A stretch of 34,683 bases of DNA. Source: GCA-2862585 sp036340235. GTDB lineage: Bacteria > Bacteroidota > Bacteroidia > Flavobacteriales > UBA7312. This document shows, in pieces, positions 7,852-16,400 of this stretch (position 1 is the stretch's first letter; every line of letters begins with the position of its first letter). The stretch is taken from assembly GCA_036340235.1 (NCBI GenBank), contig JAYYZE010000033.1, positions 1-34,683 on the forward strand, in the 5' to 3' direction. The position numbers were made by a program, and so were the translations under genes. The notes under the pieces were generated by a model. The model made no database searches. It saw nothing but the letters and a program-made list of their open reading frames with translations, and was not told where the DNA came from.

Positions 7852-9171
7852 GTGTTACTAAGAACAATTGTCGTTCTGTTTCCTATTTTAATATATGCTC
7901 AGGATTCACAAAACGTAGAATTATTGTTTCATTGGGATGAAGACAGCTTAGTAGGATCTCAAATCTATGACAATACATACAATGAGATTTGGGGGATTGT
8001 GCTTAATCAAAAGGAGTACGCTGTCATAGGTTCAACAGCGGGCACTCACTTCTTTGATGTGACTGACAGCCAAGAAATAACCGAGGTGGCATTTGTAGCT
8101 GGTAAAGTTCAAGGAACTGAGATCATTCATCGAGATTTTCATGACTATAAAAACTATCTCTACATCGTTGCTGATGAAGGTGAAAGCTCTCTTCAAATAA
8201 TAGATTTTAGTACGTTACCCGATTCGGTTACTGTAGTATATGACTCGTCAGAACTATTCGAAAGATCTCATAATATTTTTATAGATACAGCTACCGCCAA
8301 AATGTTTACAACGAACGGCACCATTTACACCTTGGAAGATCCTGCTAGCCCAAAGTTATTGTATTCCACCACCATATTAAAATGTCATGACTTTTATGTT
8401 CAAAATGATACAGCCTACATCAATGGAGGCAACGAAGGGTTTTTTATTGTTGATTTTAGTCAAACTACAGCACAGAATCAAACCCATGAGGTGTTAGCTA
8501 GTTTGATTTCATACCCAGATCAGGGGTATAATCATTCAGGTTGGTTAACATCTGATGGTAACTACTACGTAATGGCTGACGAAACTTGGGGTATGAGGAT
8601 GAAGATGCTAGACATTTCTGATCTTTCAAATATTCAGGTTGTAGCTCTTTTTGGTTCATATGTAGATTCAAATTCTATTCCTCATAACCAATTAATCAAC
8701 GGTCAATATTTGTATACTGCCTACTATCACGATGGCTTGTATGTTCACGATATATCAAACCCACTGTCGCCAGTTTTAGTTGCGTATTATGATACATTTT
8801 TACCAGATCATCATGATAGTTACATGGGTGCTTGGGGAGTGTTTCCCTTTCTGCCATCAGGAAAGATTTTATTGTCTGATATGCAAAGTGGCCTGTTTGT
8901 ATTTGAAGTTGACTACGACAAACCAATTGTAAATACAAAAGAATACAAATATAAAGAACTGAACATTTTTCCAAATCCAGCTAACAATAAAATCACCATT
9001 AAAAACTTCAATCAATCAAGTTTGGGTTTTCAACTATTTGACTGTTTTGGAAGATGTGTCTATCAGTCAATTTTGGAAAATAAACAACACCAAATAGATG
9101 TTTCTTATTTGGACAAGGGAGTTTACTTCTTGAAAACTAATAATGAAATGATAAAACTGATCTTGCAATAA
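7852..9171 (+). CDS. Secreted choice-of-anchor B / LVIVD-repeat protein with T9SS sorting domain
   Basis: A 439-residue exported protein. The signal peptide ends at about residue 16 (IYAQ). Residues about 25-350 contain beta-propeller-like LVIVD-type repeats (for example LQIIDFS, FFIVDFS, LYVHDISNPLSPV, LFVFEVD) arranged as in the choice-of-anchor B family. The last 70 residues are a type A T9SS sorting domain: NIFPNPANNKITI, LFDCFGRCVYQ, then DVSYLDKGVYFLKT and a basic/hydrophobic end. The protein is therefore exported by the type IX system and attached to the surface or released. The likely start is GTG at 7852, 6 bp after the phosphorylase stop; no ATG precedes the signal peptide. The ligand or enzyme activity is unknown. 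Confidence 0.86.
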   Translation: MLLRTIVVLFPILIYAQDSQNVELLFHWDEDSLVGSQIYDNTYNEIWGIVLNQKEYAVIGSTAGTHFFDVTDSQEITEVAFVAGKVQGTEIIHRDFHDYKNYLYIVADEGESSLQIIDFSTLPDSVTVVYDSSELFERSHNIFIDTATAKMFTTNGTIYTLEDPASPKLLYSTTILKCHDFYVQNDTAYINGGNEGFFIVDFSQTTAQNQTHEVLASLISYPDQGYNHSGWLTSDGNYYVMADETWGMRMKMLDISDLSNIQVVALFGSYVDSNSIPHNQLINGQYLYTAYYHDGLYVHDISNPLSPVLVAYYDTFLPDHHDSYMGAWGVFPFLPSGKILLSDMQSGLFVFEVDYDKPIVNTKEYKYKELNIFPNPANNKITIKNFNQSSLGFQLFDCFGRCVYQSILENKQHQIDVSYLDKGVYFLKTNNEMIKLILQ

Positions 9172-9186
9172 TCTTTTTAAAATTAC

Positions 9187-9216
9187 TTTGAGAAAATAAA
9201 AAAGAGTGTAAATTTG
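9187..9216 (+). promoter_or_regulatory. Promoter of rpmH
   Basis: TTTG at 9187-9190 is followed after 18 bp by TAAATTTG at 9209-9216. This closely fits the Bacteroidota consensus TTTG-N(about 19)-TAnnTTTG. It lies 25 bp upstream of the rpmH ATG. Confidence 0.75.
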
Positions 9217-9241
9217 CATTCCTCTTTTAAAATAAATTACG

Positions 9242-9400
9242 ATGAAAAGAACATTTCAGCCGTCAAATAGAAAGCGTAGAAACAAACATGGTTTTCGAGA
9301 GCGAATGGAGTCTGCCAATGGTAGAAAAGTGCTAGCAAGTAGAAGATCAAAAGGAAGAAAGAAATTGTCTGTTTCGGACGAGCCAAGACACAAGCGTTAG
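9242..9400 (+). CDS. rpmH: 50S ribosomal protein L34
   Basis: A 52-residue, highly basic protein starting MKRTFQPSNRKRRNKHGFRE and continuing with RMESANGRKVLASRR, which is unmistakable L34. It is part of the large ribosomal subunit. The C-terminal tail SVSDEPRHKR is a Bacteroidota-type extension. In many bacteria rpmH is followed by rnpA; here it stands alone with its own promoter (9187-9216) and a hairpin terminator (9420-9452), between the T9SS cargo gene and carB. Confidence 0.97.
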   Translation: MKRTFQPSNRKRRNKHGFRERMESANGRKVLASRRSKGRKKLSVSDEPRHKR

Positions 9401-9419
9401 TCTTTTCAAAAACCTATAC

Positions 9420-9452
9420 AAAAGGTGTTGCATTTGCAACATCTTTTTTTTT
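9420..9452 (+). terminator. Rho-independent terminator after rpmH
   Basis: The arm AAAAGGTGTTGC (9420-9431) pairs with GCAACATCTTTT (9436-9447) around a 4-nt loop, with one G-U pair. The T tract at 9444-9452 has nine consecutive Ts. It ends rpmH transcription 20 bp after the stop codon. Confidence 0.85.
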
Positions 9453-9555
9453 GGTTATTTGTTGAAAAATGAATCGGATTGTTAAAATGTTGAAACAGAT
9501 AATTAGTTAGCGTAAATGATAAACCTCTAAATTAGCAAGCACACATTTTATAGAT

Positions 9556-12405
9556 ATGCCAAAAGATACCAGCATTAAATCCATCTTGATAATAGGAAGT
9601 GGACCAATTGTCATTGGTCAAGCCTGTGAATTTGATTATTCAGGTTCTCAAGCCGCACGATCTCTCAAAGAAGAAGGTATTGAGGTTTCACTTATTAATT
9701 CAAATCCAGCCACTATTATGACTGACCCTGTGGTTGCTGATAATGTCTATTTGAAGCCTTTGACTGTTGAATCTATTGAAGATATATTAAAGGAACGACA
9801 AATAGATGCTGTACTTCCTACAATGGGTGGGCAAACGGCTCTAAATTTATGCATTGACGCTGATGAGAAGGGTGTTTGGAAAAAACATGGTGTTCGGATT
9901 ATTGGGGTTGATATTGACGCCATAAACATTACTGAAGATAGAGAGGAGTTCAAGCAACTTATGGAACGTATTGGCATTTCATGTGCTCCATCTCAGACAG
10001 CCACTTCGTATCTCGAGGGGAAAGAAATCGCTCAAAAATTTGGCTTTCCACTATGTATCAGACCATCATTTACCTTAGGCGGTAGTGGGGCTTCTTTCGT
10101 TCATGAGGCCAAAGATTTTAACAAACTACTCAAAAGAGGTATGGCCGCATCACCTATTCATGAAGTTATAATTGACAAGGCGCTAGTTGGTTGGAAAGAA
10201 TATGAACTTGAACTTTTGAGAGATAAGAACGACAATGTAATTATTATATGCTCCATAGAAAATATGGATCCAATGGGGATTCATACTGGCGATTCTATCA
10301 CTGTAGCACCATCAATGACGCTCTCAGATACAACTTACCAAAAGATGAGAAATATGGCTATTAAAATGATGAGAGCCATTGGTGATTTTGCTGGTGGATG
10401 TAACGTTCAATTTGCAGTTTCTCCAGATAAAAACGAAGACATTATAGCCATTGAGATAAACCCCAGAGTGTCTCGTTCATCAGCACTAGCCTCAAAAGCA
10501 ACTGGCTATCCGATTGCTAAAATAGCTTCCAAATTGGCCATCGGTTACACTTTGAATGAACTCGACAATCAAATCACTAAATCGACATCAGCCTATTTTG
10601 AACCAACCTTGGATTATGTCATTGTCAAAATACCAAGATGGAATTTTGAAAAATTCGATGGTGCTGATAAAATTCTAGGTCTTCAAATGAAATCGGTTGG
10701 AGAGGTGATGGGTATAGGTCGATCATTTCAGGAAGCTCTTCAAAAGGCCTGTCAGTCTTTAGAAATCAACAGAAATGGCTTGGGAGCAGATGGCAAAAAT
10801 TGGACAAATCAAGACGATATTCTTCATGCCATGAAATTCGCTAGTAGTGACAGGGTTTTCAGAATATATGATGCTATACGTCTTGGTATTTCTTTAAAAA
10901 CGGTTCATGACATAACAAAAATGGACTACTGGTTCTTAAAACAAATTGAAGAACTTGTGGCTCTTGAGTTTGAGATAGAGAAATATCACATTGGTAACAT
11001 ACCAAAAGAATTATTATTAGAGTCAAAAATGAAAGGATACGCTGATCGTCAGATCGCTCACCTTCTTAGATGTTTGGAAAGTGAAGTGCATGAAAAGCGA
11101 ACAGAACTTGGTATTAACAGGGTCTATAAATTAGTTGATACATGTGCTGCTGAGTTTGAAGCAAAAACTCCGTATTACTATTCAACATTTGAGTCAAAAA
11201 TGCATTTAGAAGGCGGAGAAGTATACTCTGAAAATGAAAGCCATCGTTCCAACAAGAAAAAGATAATGGTACTTGGTTCAGGTCCAAATCGAATAGGTCA
11301 AGGAATAGAATTTGATTATTGTTGTGTTCACGGTGTTTTAGCGGCTAAGGAATGCGATTATGAAACTATTATGATTAATTGTAATCCTGAAACGGTTTCA
11401 ACTGATTTTGACACATCTGATAAGTTATATTTTGAGCCTGTCTTTTGGGAACACATTTACGATATTATCAAACATGAACAACCTGATGGCGTCATCGTTC
11501 AGCTTGGAGGGCAGACAGCTCTTAAACTAGCTGAAAAGCTTGATAGACACGATATAAAAATAATTGGAACTAGCTTTGAAGCACTAGATTTGGCCGAAGA
11601 CAGAGGTCGATTTTCTACTTTATTGAGAGATAATGATGTGCCCTATCCTGAGTTTGGCGTTATAGAAACTGCAGAGGAAGCACTCAATCTTGCCAAACAG
11701 TTAAAGTTTCCAATTCTTGTAAGACCATCTTACGTTCTTGGAGGACAGGGTATGAAAATTGTTATCAACGAAATGGAACTTGAGCACCATGTTGTCAACT
11801 TGTTGAAGGACATTCCGGGCAATAGAGTGTTACTCGATCATTATTTGGACAATGCCATTGAAGCCGAAGCCGACGCTATTTGCGATGGCGAAAATGTATA
11901 TATTATTGGTATTATGGAACACATTGAGCCTTGTGGTATTCACTCGGGTGATTCTAATGCTGTACTTCCAACTTTTGACTTGAGTGATCATGTTCGTCAG
12001 CAAATGATTGAAATTACCCACAAAATTGCCTTAGCTTTAGAAACAGTTGGTCTCATAAATATCCAATTTGCTATCAAAAACGAAAAAGTATACGTCATAG
12101 AGGCTAATCCTCGGGCCTCTAGAACTGTACCATTTATTGCTAAAGCGTACAAAGAACCATATGTTAACTATGCTACTAAAGTGATGTTGGGCGAAAAAAA
12201 GATTTCAGATTTTGAATTTAATCCGTATAAGCAAGGATTTGCAATAAAAGTTCCAGTATTTTCGTTTAACAAATTTCCCAACGTCAACAAAGAGTTGGGA
12301 CCTGAAATGAAATCAACGGGTGAGGCTATTCACTTTATCGATGATTTGAAAGATTCGTTCTTTAAGAAAGTATATTCTGAACGAAGTTTGTATTTAAGCC
12401 GCTAA
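9556..12405 (+). CDS. carB: Carbamoyl-phosphate synthase large subunit, lacking the MGS domain
   Basis: A 949-residue large subunit that makes carbamoyl phosphate from bicarbonate, ammonia and two ATP, feeding pyrimidine and arginine synthesis. Both synthetase halves are complete. The first has GPIVIGQACEFDYSGSQA, NSNPATIMTD and GGQTALNL; the second repeats them as GPNRIGQGIEFDYCC, NCNPETVSTDFD and GGQTALKL, with ATP-grasp ends at EINPRVSRSSALASKATG and EANPRASRTVPFIAKA. The E. coli enzyme is about 1073 residues and ends in a methylglyoxal-synthase-like domain that binds UMP and ornithine. Here the protein stops just after FIDDLKDSFFKKVYSE, so that regulatory domain is absent. The next gene begins 3 bp later, which leaves no remnant. 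carA is not in the window. Confidence 0.95.
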   Translation: MPKDTSIKSILIIGSGPIVIGQACEFDYSGSQAARSLKEEGIEVSLINSNPATIMTDPVVADNVYLKPLTVESIEDILKERQIDAVLPTMGGQTALNLCIDADEKGVWKKHGVRIIGVDIDAINITEDREEFKQLMERIGISCAPSQTATSYLEGKEIAQKFGFPLCIRPSFTLGGSGASFVHEAKDFNKLLKRGMAASPIHEVIIDKALVGWKEYELELLRDKNDNVIIICSIENMDPMGIHTGDSITVAPSMTLSDTTYQKMRNMAIKMMRAIGDFAGGCNVQFAVSPDKNEDIIAIEINPRVSRSSALASKATGYPIAKIASKLAIGYTLNELDNQITKSTSAYFEPTLDYVIVKIPRWNFEKFDGADKILGLQMKSVGEVMGIGRSFQEALQKACQSLEINRNGLGADGKNWTNQDDILHAMKFASSDRVFRIYDAIRLGISLKTVHDITKMDYWFLKQIEELVALEFEIEKYHIGNIPKELLLESKMKGYADRQIAHLLRCLESEVHEKRTELGINRVYKLVDTCAAEFEAKTPYYYSTFESKMHLEGGEVYSENESHRSNKKKIMVLGSGPNRIGQGIEFDYCCVHGVLAAKECDYETIMINCNPETVSTDFDTSDKLYFEPVFWEHIYDIIKHEQPDGVIVQLGGQTALKLAEKLDRHDIKIIGTSFEALDLAEDRGRFSTLLRDNDVPYPEFGVIETAEEALNLAKQLKFPILVRPSYVLGGQGMKIVINEMELEHHVVNLLKDIPGNRVLLDHYLDNAIEAEADAICDGENVYIIGIMEHIEPCGIHSGDSNAVLPTFDLSDHVRQQMIEITHKIALALETVGLINIQFAIKNEKVYVIEANPRASRTVPFIAKAYKEPYVNYATKVMLGEKKISDFEFNPYKQGFAIKVPVFSFNKFPNVNKELGPEMKSTGEAIHFIDDLKDSFFKKVYSERSLYLSR

Positions 12406-12408
12406 ACT

Positions 12409-12666
12409 ATGGGTGGATTAGTAAAAACCATTTTAATATTTCTGATTGTATATTATTCAATACGATTTTTTTTACGTTTACTGGCTCCACTGTTGATTAA
12501 GCGTTTTGTTACAAAAGCATCAAGGTATAGTAGCTCACAAAAAAGAAGAAAACAAGAGGGGGAAGTTTCAATAGAAAAAAACAAAAGAAAACAAAAATCA
12601 TCGACCTCCAAGATAGGAGAATATGTCGAATTTGAAGAAATTGATGACGCTAATAAAACACCCTAA
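12409..12666 (+). CDS. DUF4834 family small membrane protein
   Basis: An 85-residue protein with a single N-terminal transmembrane segment (about residues 5-30, ILIFLIVYYSIRFFLRLLAPLL), then a strongly basic cytosolic tail (SQKRRKQEGEV, KNKRKQKSS), ending in an acidic GEYVEFEEIDD motif. This layout, with the conserved YVEFEEI box, is that of DUF4834, a family restricted to Bacteroidota with no known function. It starts 3 bp after carB and ends 2 bp before the YfhO-type gene, so it sits inside that operon. Confidence 0.8.
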   Translation: MGGLVKTILIFLIVYYSIRFFLRLLAPLLIKRFVTKASRYSSSQKRRKQEGEVSIEKNKRKQKSSTSKIGEYVEFEEIDDANKTP

Positions 12667-12668
12667 TT

Positions 12669-15056
12669 ATGACCAAAATTAATTTGAAAAAGCATTTTCC
12701 TCACCTTTATGCTGTACTCATTTTTATATTAATTCCATCAATTTACTTTTCTCCAGTACTTGAAGGCAAACGATTAGAACAACAAGACATCCGTCAATTT
12801 TTGGGTATGTCAGAAGAAATAGTACAGCATAGAGCCGAATACAACGAAGAACCTCTCTGGACTAATGCCATGTTTGGCGGTATGCCTGCTTATCAAATTT
12901 CGGTATTACATAAAGGCAATTTGATTAGTAATTTTTCTAAACTGTTGAAGTTATACCTTCCTGCACCCATAGGAGTTGTCTTTTTATATCTCTTAGGTTT
13001 TTATTTTTTGTTGGTCACACTTTCAATTGACTACAGAATAGCAATTATTGGTGCCATTGCTTTCGCTTTTTCATCCTATTTTTTCATCATAATTGAAGCT
13101 GGACACAACACAAAAGCCCATGCCATCGGTTACATGTCACCAGTAATGGCATCTGTTCTAATGGTTTTTAGAGGTCGTGTGTTACTGGGGTCAGCTCTTG
13201 CGGCTTTTTTTACTGCCTTGATGCTCAACGCTAACCATTTTCAGATTACCTATTACTTGGTAATGTTGTTAATGATTATCGGAATCGTGACCTTTTTTAA
13301 AGCATTGAAAGAGAAGACTATTCCATTATTCTTTAAACAAGTAGGTTTTCTACTAATTGCTGGCATGTTGGGTTCCTTAACTAGCATTAGTAAGCTGACT
13401 ACGACTATGGAGTATGGTAAAGAAACCATACGTGGTAAATCAGAACTAACAGCTAATCAGAGTAATAAAACATCCGGATTGGATAAAGATTACGCTACCG
13501 CATGGAGTTACGGAAAGGCAGAATCGCTGACACTTCTTATTCCTAATTTTCATGGCGGTGCCTCGGGCGGTGCTTTAACCACAGATTCTGAAACCTACAA
13601 ACTATTTAGAAACAGTGGACAATCAGCACAAGCCAAACAAATAATCAAACAACTTCCTTTATATTGGGGGGCTCAACCATTTACTTCAGGTCCTGTGTAT
13701 GCTGGAGCAGTGGCTTGTTTTCTTTTTGTATTGAGTTTGTTTTTAATAAAGGGATACATGAGGTGGTGGGCACTCAGCACATTCCTACTAATGCTGGCTT
13801 TGGCATGGGGGAAAAACTTTATGCCTCTGACTGATTTCTTTTTAGATTTTATCCCTGGATATAATAAATTTAGAGCAGTCTCTACTACGCTTGTTGTAGT
13901 TGAGCTGTTGATTCCATTACTAGGCATAATAGCATTCAACAAACTTTTCAAGGAGGAGGTGTCAAATAAGACAAAAAAGCAAATCAAATACGCATATGGA
14001 ATTACAGGCGGAATTTGCTTATTCTTTGCCCTTTTGCCTGGCTTATTTTTTGATTTCGTTGGTCTTGGTGATGCAAGCTACAACGAATCATTGACTAATG
14101 CTCTACGAGCAGACAGAGAGTCTCTTTTACAATCAGACGCATTTCGTTCGTTTGCGTTTATATCTGTGGCATTTTTAGCTATTTGGCTTTACGTTTCAAA
14201 AAAAATAAACCAAATACCATTGATTTTGATTGTCGGTGCTCTCATTCTTTCCGATATGTGGGTTGTAAATAAGAGGTATTTAGACAACGATAATTTCAAG
14301 TCAAAAAGAAAAGTGACTTTACCCTATTCGCCATCGATTGCCGACCAACAAATATTGAATGATAAGGACCCTAATTTTAGAGTTTACAACACGACTGTTA
14401 GTCCATTTAACGATGCTTCGACATCCTATTTTCATAAATCCATTGGGGGCTATCATGGTGCCAAATTGAGAAAATATCAAGAGTTGATTGAAAACCACAT
14501 CTCAAAAGGTAACATGCAAGTTCTAAACATGCTTAATACCAAGTACTTTATTGTAAACTCACAAAATGGCCCAATGGCACAGCTGAATAGGGATGCTCTT
14601 GGAAATGCTTGGTTCATTGATGATATTATAAAAGTAGAAAATGCGGATAAAGAAATCGCCAAATTGTCTGAGATAAATACGTCTACTCAAGTGGTGGTCG
14701 ATGAGCGTTATGAAAGCCCATCAGCACTCACAACTGACAGTACAGCCACTATTCAATTGATTAGCTACAAGGCCAATCACTTAATTTACAAATCCAATAC
14801 ACAAATTGATCAGTTTGCTGTATTCTCAGAAATCTACTACGACAAAGGGTGGAATGCCTACATCGATGGCGAGTTAGCGTCATACGTTAGAGCCAACTAC
14901 GTTTTAAGAGCCATGGCCATTCCTGCTGGCAGTCACACCATAGAGTTTAAGTTTGAGCCAGCCACATACTACACAGGTGAAAGAGTATCGTTGGCGTCTT
15001 CCATTGCTTTGCTGTTATTTTTGTTTTTTGCTTTTTATAAAGAGCTAAAGTTATAA
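12669..15056 (+). CDS. YfhO family polytopic membrane protein
   Basis: A 795-residue integral inner-membrane protein with about a dozen hydrophobic helices, a first short helix near residue 15, and a large extracytoplasmic segment at about residues 555-765 (NDKDPNFRVYN, FAVFSEIYYDKGWNAYIDG) before a last helix. This is the Bacteroidota YfhO family. YfhO of Bacillus subtilis is linked to lipoteichoic-acid glycosylation and has a GT-C-like fold, so a lipid-linked sugar transferase is a plausible role here, but it is inference. It shares a TAATG junction with the downstream glycosyltransferase gene, which supports a glycan role. Confidence 0.85.
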   Translation: MTKINLKKHFPHLYAVLIFILIPSIYFSPVLEGKRLEQQDIRQFLGMSEEIVQHRAEYNEEPLWTNAMFGGMPAYQISVLHKGNLISNFSKLLKLYLPAPIGVVFLYLLGFYFLLVTLSIDYRIAIIGAIAFAFSSYFFIIIEAGHNTKAHAIGYMSPVMASVLMVFRGRVLLGSALAAFFTALMLNANHFQITYYLVMLLMIIGIVTFFKALKEKTIPLFFKQVGFLLIAGMLGSLTSISKLTTTMEYGKETIRGKSELTANQSNKTSGLDKDYATAWSYGKAESLTLLIPNFHGGASGGALTTDSETYKLFRNSGQSAQAKQIIKQLPLYWGAQPFTSGPVYAGAVACFLFVLSLFLIKGYMRWWALSTFLLMLALAWGKNFMPLTDFFLDFIPGYNKFRAVSTTLVVVELLIPLLGIIAFNKLFKEEVSNKTKKQIKYAYGITGGICLFFALLPGLFFDFVGLGDASYNESLTNALRADRESLLQSDAFRSFAFISVAFLAIWLYVSKKINQIPLILIVGALILSDMWVVNKRYLDNDNFKSKRKVTLPYSPSIADQQILNDKDPNFRVYNTTVSPFNDASTSYFHKSIGGYHGAKLRKYQELIENHISKGNMQVLNMLNTKYFIVNSQNGPMAQLNRDALGNAWFIDDIIKVENADKEIAKLSEINTSTQVVVDERYESPSALTTDSTATIQLISYKANHLIYKSNTQIDQFAVFSEIYYDKGWNAYIDGELASYVRANYVLRAMAIPAGSHTIEFKFEPATYYTGERVSLASSIALLLFLFFAFYKELKL

Positions 15057-16345
15057 TGAAGAAAGTGCTCATTATCACTTACTATTGGCCGCCAGGTTCG
15101 GGTCCAGGCGTTCAGCGGTTCTTAAAATTTAGTAAATACTTGCGTGATTTTGGATGGGAGCCTATTATTTTAACCGTTAAAAATGGCACTTACCCTAATC
15201 AAGACCCAACCCTAGTTGACGATATTCCAAAAGGGGTAAAAGTTTTTAAAACGAAAACGTTTGAGCCCTTTAGTTTGTATTCTACCCTTACAGGAAAGCA
15301 ATCAAAATCAAAGTTGTCAGGTTCAATTGGTTTATCCAATAAGTCATTAATCCAGCGGATTTTACTGTATATACGAGCCAATTTTTTTGTGCCTGATGCT
15401 CGAAAAGGATGGAAATCTTATGCCATCAAAAAAGCTCAACAAATTATACAAGATGAAGGTATCGACGCCATTATTACAACTGGCCCTCCCCATAGCACTC
15501 ATCTGATTGGCAAACAACTTAAAAAGTGGCACCTTTTACCATGGATAGCTGATTTTAGAGACCCTTGGACAAGTGTATTTTACAATACTATTTTTCCTCG
15601 AACAATGGCTACCAAAATAAGGGATAAAAAACTAGAGGATTCTGTTTTAAAGGAAGCCGATGTGGTTACAGTAGTTAGTAAGGGGATGTTCGATGAATTT
15701 TCTGATAGAGCAAAATCTATGTGCACTATTTATAATGGCTTTGATGAAGCTGATTTTATAGGTAAACATACAACAAGACCCGAAAAGTTCATCATTTCGT
15801 ATGTAGGTAATCTTTACGACAGTCAAAACGTGGAATGTTTATGGCGTTGCATAAGAGATCTTAATGAAGAAAATGAACGTTTTAAAAGCCACTTACAATT
15901 AAAATTTGTGGGTAATGTTCATAGGGAAGTGATTAACAGCATTGAAACGTTCGGATTATCTAGTTATATTTCTCAATTAGGCTTTCTTTCGCATGATGAG
16001 GCGATAGACGAGATGATGAGTTCAGCAACATTATTATTTTTAATCCCTAAGTCAGACAACAACCATTTAATAATTACTGGTAAACTCTTTGAATACTTAG
16101 CAAGTTCAAAACCAATATTGGCTATAGGTCCACAAGGAAATGCGTCATCTATTTTGTCAGAATCGAATGGTGATGAAATGATTGATTATGACAATTACAA
16201 GGCAATGAAGCAACAGCTAGAGAGCTTCTTTAACGAATGGTCAGAGAATAAAACGCTTACCAAAGACACTCACTTAATAAATCAATTTAGTCGAAAAAAG
16301 TTGACCGAGTTATTGGCCAAGCAGTTAGACTCAATTTCAAAGTAG
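15056..16345 (+). CDS. Glycosyltransferase, GT4-like (GT-B fold)
   Basis: A 429-residue cytosolic or membrane-peripheral glycosyltransferase. The N-terminal acceptor domain begins MKKVLIITYYWPPGSGPGVQ and contains IITTGPPHSTHLIG and WIADFRDPWTSVFY (about 145-180). The C-terminal donor domain starts at about 240 (FIISYVGNLYD) and includes LGFLSHDEAIDEMMSSATLLFLI and the nucleotide-sugar loop TGKLFEYLASSKPILAIG. This resembles the large GT4 group of Bacteroidota used in O-antigen or capsule assembly. Sugar donor and acceptor cannot be read. Its start codon overlaps the stop of the YfhO-type gene by 1 bp. Confidence 0.87.
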   Translation: MKKVLIITYYWPPGSGPGVQRFLKFSKYLRDFGWEPIILTVKNGTYPNQDPTLVDDIPKGVKVFKTKTFEPFSLYSTLTGKQSKSKLSGSIGLSNKSLIQRILLYIRANFFVPDARKGWKSYAIKKAQQIIQDEGIDAIITTGPPHSTHLIGKQLKKWHLLPWIADFRDPWTSVFYNTIFPRTMATKIRDKKLEDSVLKEADVVTVVSKGMFDEFSDRAKSMCTIYNGFDEADFIGKHTTRPEKFIISYVGNLYDSQNVECLWRCIRDLNEENERFKSHLQLKFVGNVHREVINSIETFGLSSYISQLGFLSHDEAIDEMMSSATLLFLIPKSDNNHLIITGKLFEYLASSKPILAIGPQGNASSILSESNGDEMIDYDNYKAMKQQLESFFNEWSENKTLTKDTHLINQFSRKKLTELLAKQLDSISK

Positions 16346-16387
16346 ATTTTTCGTTATCATTCCACTATTACAACTGAATTAAAATCT

Positions 16388-16395
16388 TACATTTG
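16388..16395 (+). promoter_or_regulatory. Candidate -7 promoter element for the flippase gene
   Basis: TACATTTG matches TAnnTTTG exactly and ends 5 bp before the ATG at 16401. Transcription would start at or within 1 nt of the start codon. The element lies in the 55-bp gap after the GT4 gene, which suggests a new transcription unit. A -33 element is not evident. Confidence 0.45.
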
Positions 16396-16400
16396 TTTTA

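Noticed and set aside
9528..9535. TAAATTAG as a carB promoter -7 element
   Set aside because: It has one mismatch in the critical TTTG and no -33 partner at the right distance, so it is too weak to call even though carB must have a promoter after the rpmH terminator.
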